Positions 63,294 through 64,000 of a stretch of 64,000 nucleotides of DNA are shown here, one piece after another; position 1 is the stretch's first letter; every line of letters starts with the position of its first letter. Below the pieces are notes generated by a model. The model saw nothing but the letters and a program-made list of their open reading frames with translations, searched no databases and was not told the DNA's origin. Source of the DNA: Pseudomonas sp. GM78 (GTDB lineage Bacteria > Pseudomonadota > Gammaproteobacteria > Pseudomonadales > Pseudomonadaceae); the NCBI RefSeq assembly GCF_000282475.1, contig NZ_AKJF01000198.1, positions 124,001-188,000 of the forward strand. Direction: 5' to 3'. A program made the translations under genes and the position numbers.

Positions 63294-63509
63294 TCAGCTG
63301 CTGGCAATCCGGAACCCGACCTTGAGCGTCACCTGGAAGTGCGCCGCCTTGCCGTCCTTGATGTGGCCGCGGGTTTCGGTCACTTCAAACCACTCCATGT
63401 ACTTGAGGCTCTTGCTGGCCTCGGCCAGCGCGTTGTTGATCGCGTCTTCGATACTGCTGGTGGACGAGCCTACGAGTTCGACTTTCTTATAGGTGTGATG
63501 GTCAGTCAT
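63294..63509 (-). CDS. Dodecin (flavin-binding)
   Basis: 71 residues: MTDHHTYKKVELVGSSTSSI, then EDAINNALAEASKSLKYMEWFEV and TLKVGF. This is the complete dodecin fold, a small protein that assembles into a dodecameric shell storing FMN or flavins. The length is exactly that of the family. A GGAGAA site precedes the ATG. A flavin enzyme gene lies 0.4 kb away, which is suggestive only. Confidence 0.92.
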   Translation of the reverse strand: MTDHHTYKKVELVGSSTSSIEDAINNALAEASKSLKYMEWFEVTETRGHIKDGKAAHFQVTLKVGFRIASS

Positions 63510-63665
63510 GGCGTTCTCCTTAGGGTGTGAAATACAGCCTAGCAGTGATTTTCTGTCTTACTTCCTTCGGCGCTGCGACATGGAAGCTCACATTTACTGC
63601 ACTTTCTCGAGTCCCTGAAGTCCCAACCAACACACGCCACTCATCAACAATGCAGGAGAGCCACC

Positions 63666-63992
63666 ATGGCCAACAGCTCGTTACGCAAAGCCTCATTGCA
63701 AAGCATGGAAGCGGAGATCGAGAGTCTGCTCAAATCCTTGGAAAACCTGAAGGACGACGCCTCGGACGAGTCGCGTAAAACCCTCAAGGTGCTTAAAGGC
63801 AATGCCGAGAATGCGTTGAGGCATTCGCGCCATCTGCTCTCGGATGCCTATGAAGAGGTCAAGGTCAAAACCCGTGAAACCGGAATTGCCACTCGTGATT
63901 ACGCACAGGAGCACCCCTGGACGACTGCCGGTGTTGCCGTCGGAGCGCTGGGCCTGTTGGCGGCCTACCTGCTGTTTAAACGCGGGGAATGA
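63666..63992 (+). CDS. DUF883 (YqjD/ElaB-like) membrane-anchored protein
   Basis: 108 residues. A helical, charged N-terminal part (LQSMEAEIESLLKSLENLKDDASDESRKTL) is followed by HPWTTAGVAVGALGLLAAYLLFKR, the C-terminal TM helix typical of DUF883. E. coli relatives YqjD and ElaB are stationary-phase inner-membrane proteins that bind ribosomes. The ATG follows CAGGAGAGCC. The window ends just beyond this gene. Confidence 0.88.
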   Translation: MANSSLRKASLQSMEAEIESLLKSLENLKDDASDESRKTLKVLKGNAENALRHSRHLLSDAYEEVKVKTRETGIATRDYAQEHPWTTAGVAVGALGLLAAYLLFKRGE

Positions 63993-64000
63993 TCTGTCTG

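Overview
The window looks like a chromosomal segment of a Pseudomonas of the fluorescens group. This rests on recognised gene content and order (algB-kinB, dgcH-like, dsbA, cytochrome c4, engB, polA, znuA/zur/znuCB, katE, metNIQ, a caa3-type cytochrome oxidase cluster, prlC), on GC-rich codon use, and on many intergenic REP hairpins with a GGGAGCGAGCCTGCTCGC-type core. The species call is inference; no database was searched.

Layout. (1) 1-10.4 kb: a CitMHS citrate transporter behind a leader with a Crc/Hfq-type CA motif, a TerC membrane protein, a Na/Pi cotransporter-like protein with a possible Pho box, a membrane-anchored M16 peptidase, a DUF5924/DUF2914 membrane protein, and a four-gene MCE lipid-transport operon (permease with N-terminal STAS, ATPase, MCE protein, lipoprotein). 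(2) 10.5-14.6 kb: a SpmAB-like fusion, GltP, a gene-poor 740 bp stretch with a possible gene remnant, and two small membrane proteins. (3) 15-24.3 kb: the AlgB/KinB two-component pair, an EAL phosphodiesterase, an AmpDh2-like amidase, an EEP-family phosphatase/nuclease with a GGDEF cyclase, and DsbA. (4) 24.4-29.5 kb: cytochromes c, EngB, PolA, and between the last two an sRNA that fits ErsA in position, length, AlgU-type promoter and terminator. (5) 29.5-34.8 kb: a DUF2782 protein, ThrB, and the divergent znuA / zur-znuC-znuB zinc uptake locus with a candidate Zur box. (6) 34.7-39.7 kb: KatE and MetNIQ. (7) 39.8-40.9 kb: an AT-rich orphan mini-Rhs gene with a possible toxin C-terminus. (8) 40.9-49.6 kb: the cytochrome oxidase cluster (coxB, coxA, ctaG, coxC) with assembly genes (SURF1, a SCO-like protein, ctaA, ctaB, senC). 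(9) 50-53 kb: a SulP transporter and beta-carbonic anhydrase. (10) 53.3-64 kb: a radical SAM protein, a small dockerin-like protein, YheV, PrlC, gamma-carbonic anhydrase, a HAD phosphatase, several small lipoproteins and secreted proteins, OsmC, a luciferase-like oxidoreductase, dodecin and a DUF883 protein.

Most of the window is core chromosome. The most accessory-looking items are the mini-Rhs gene, which lies at an apparent junction of two synteny blocks, and the dockerin-like small gene at 54.6 kb. The most informative non-coding items are the ErsA-like sRNA, the CA-motif leader of the citrate transporter, the candidate Pho and Zur sites, and eight REP structures. Most CDS starts were moved to the internal ATG/GTG that best fits family length and ribosome binding site.
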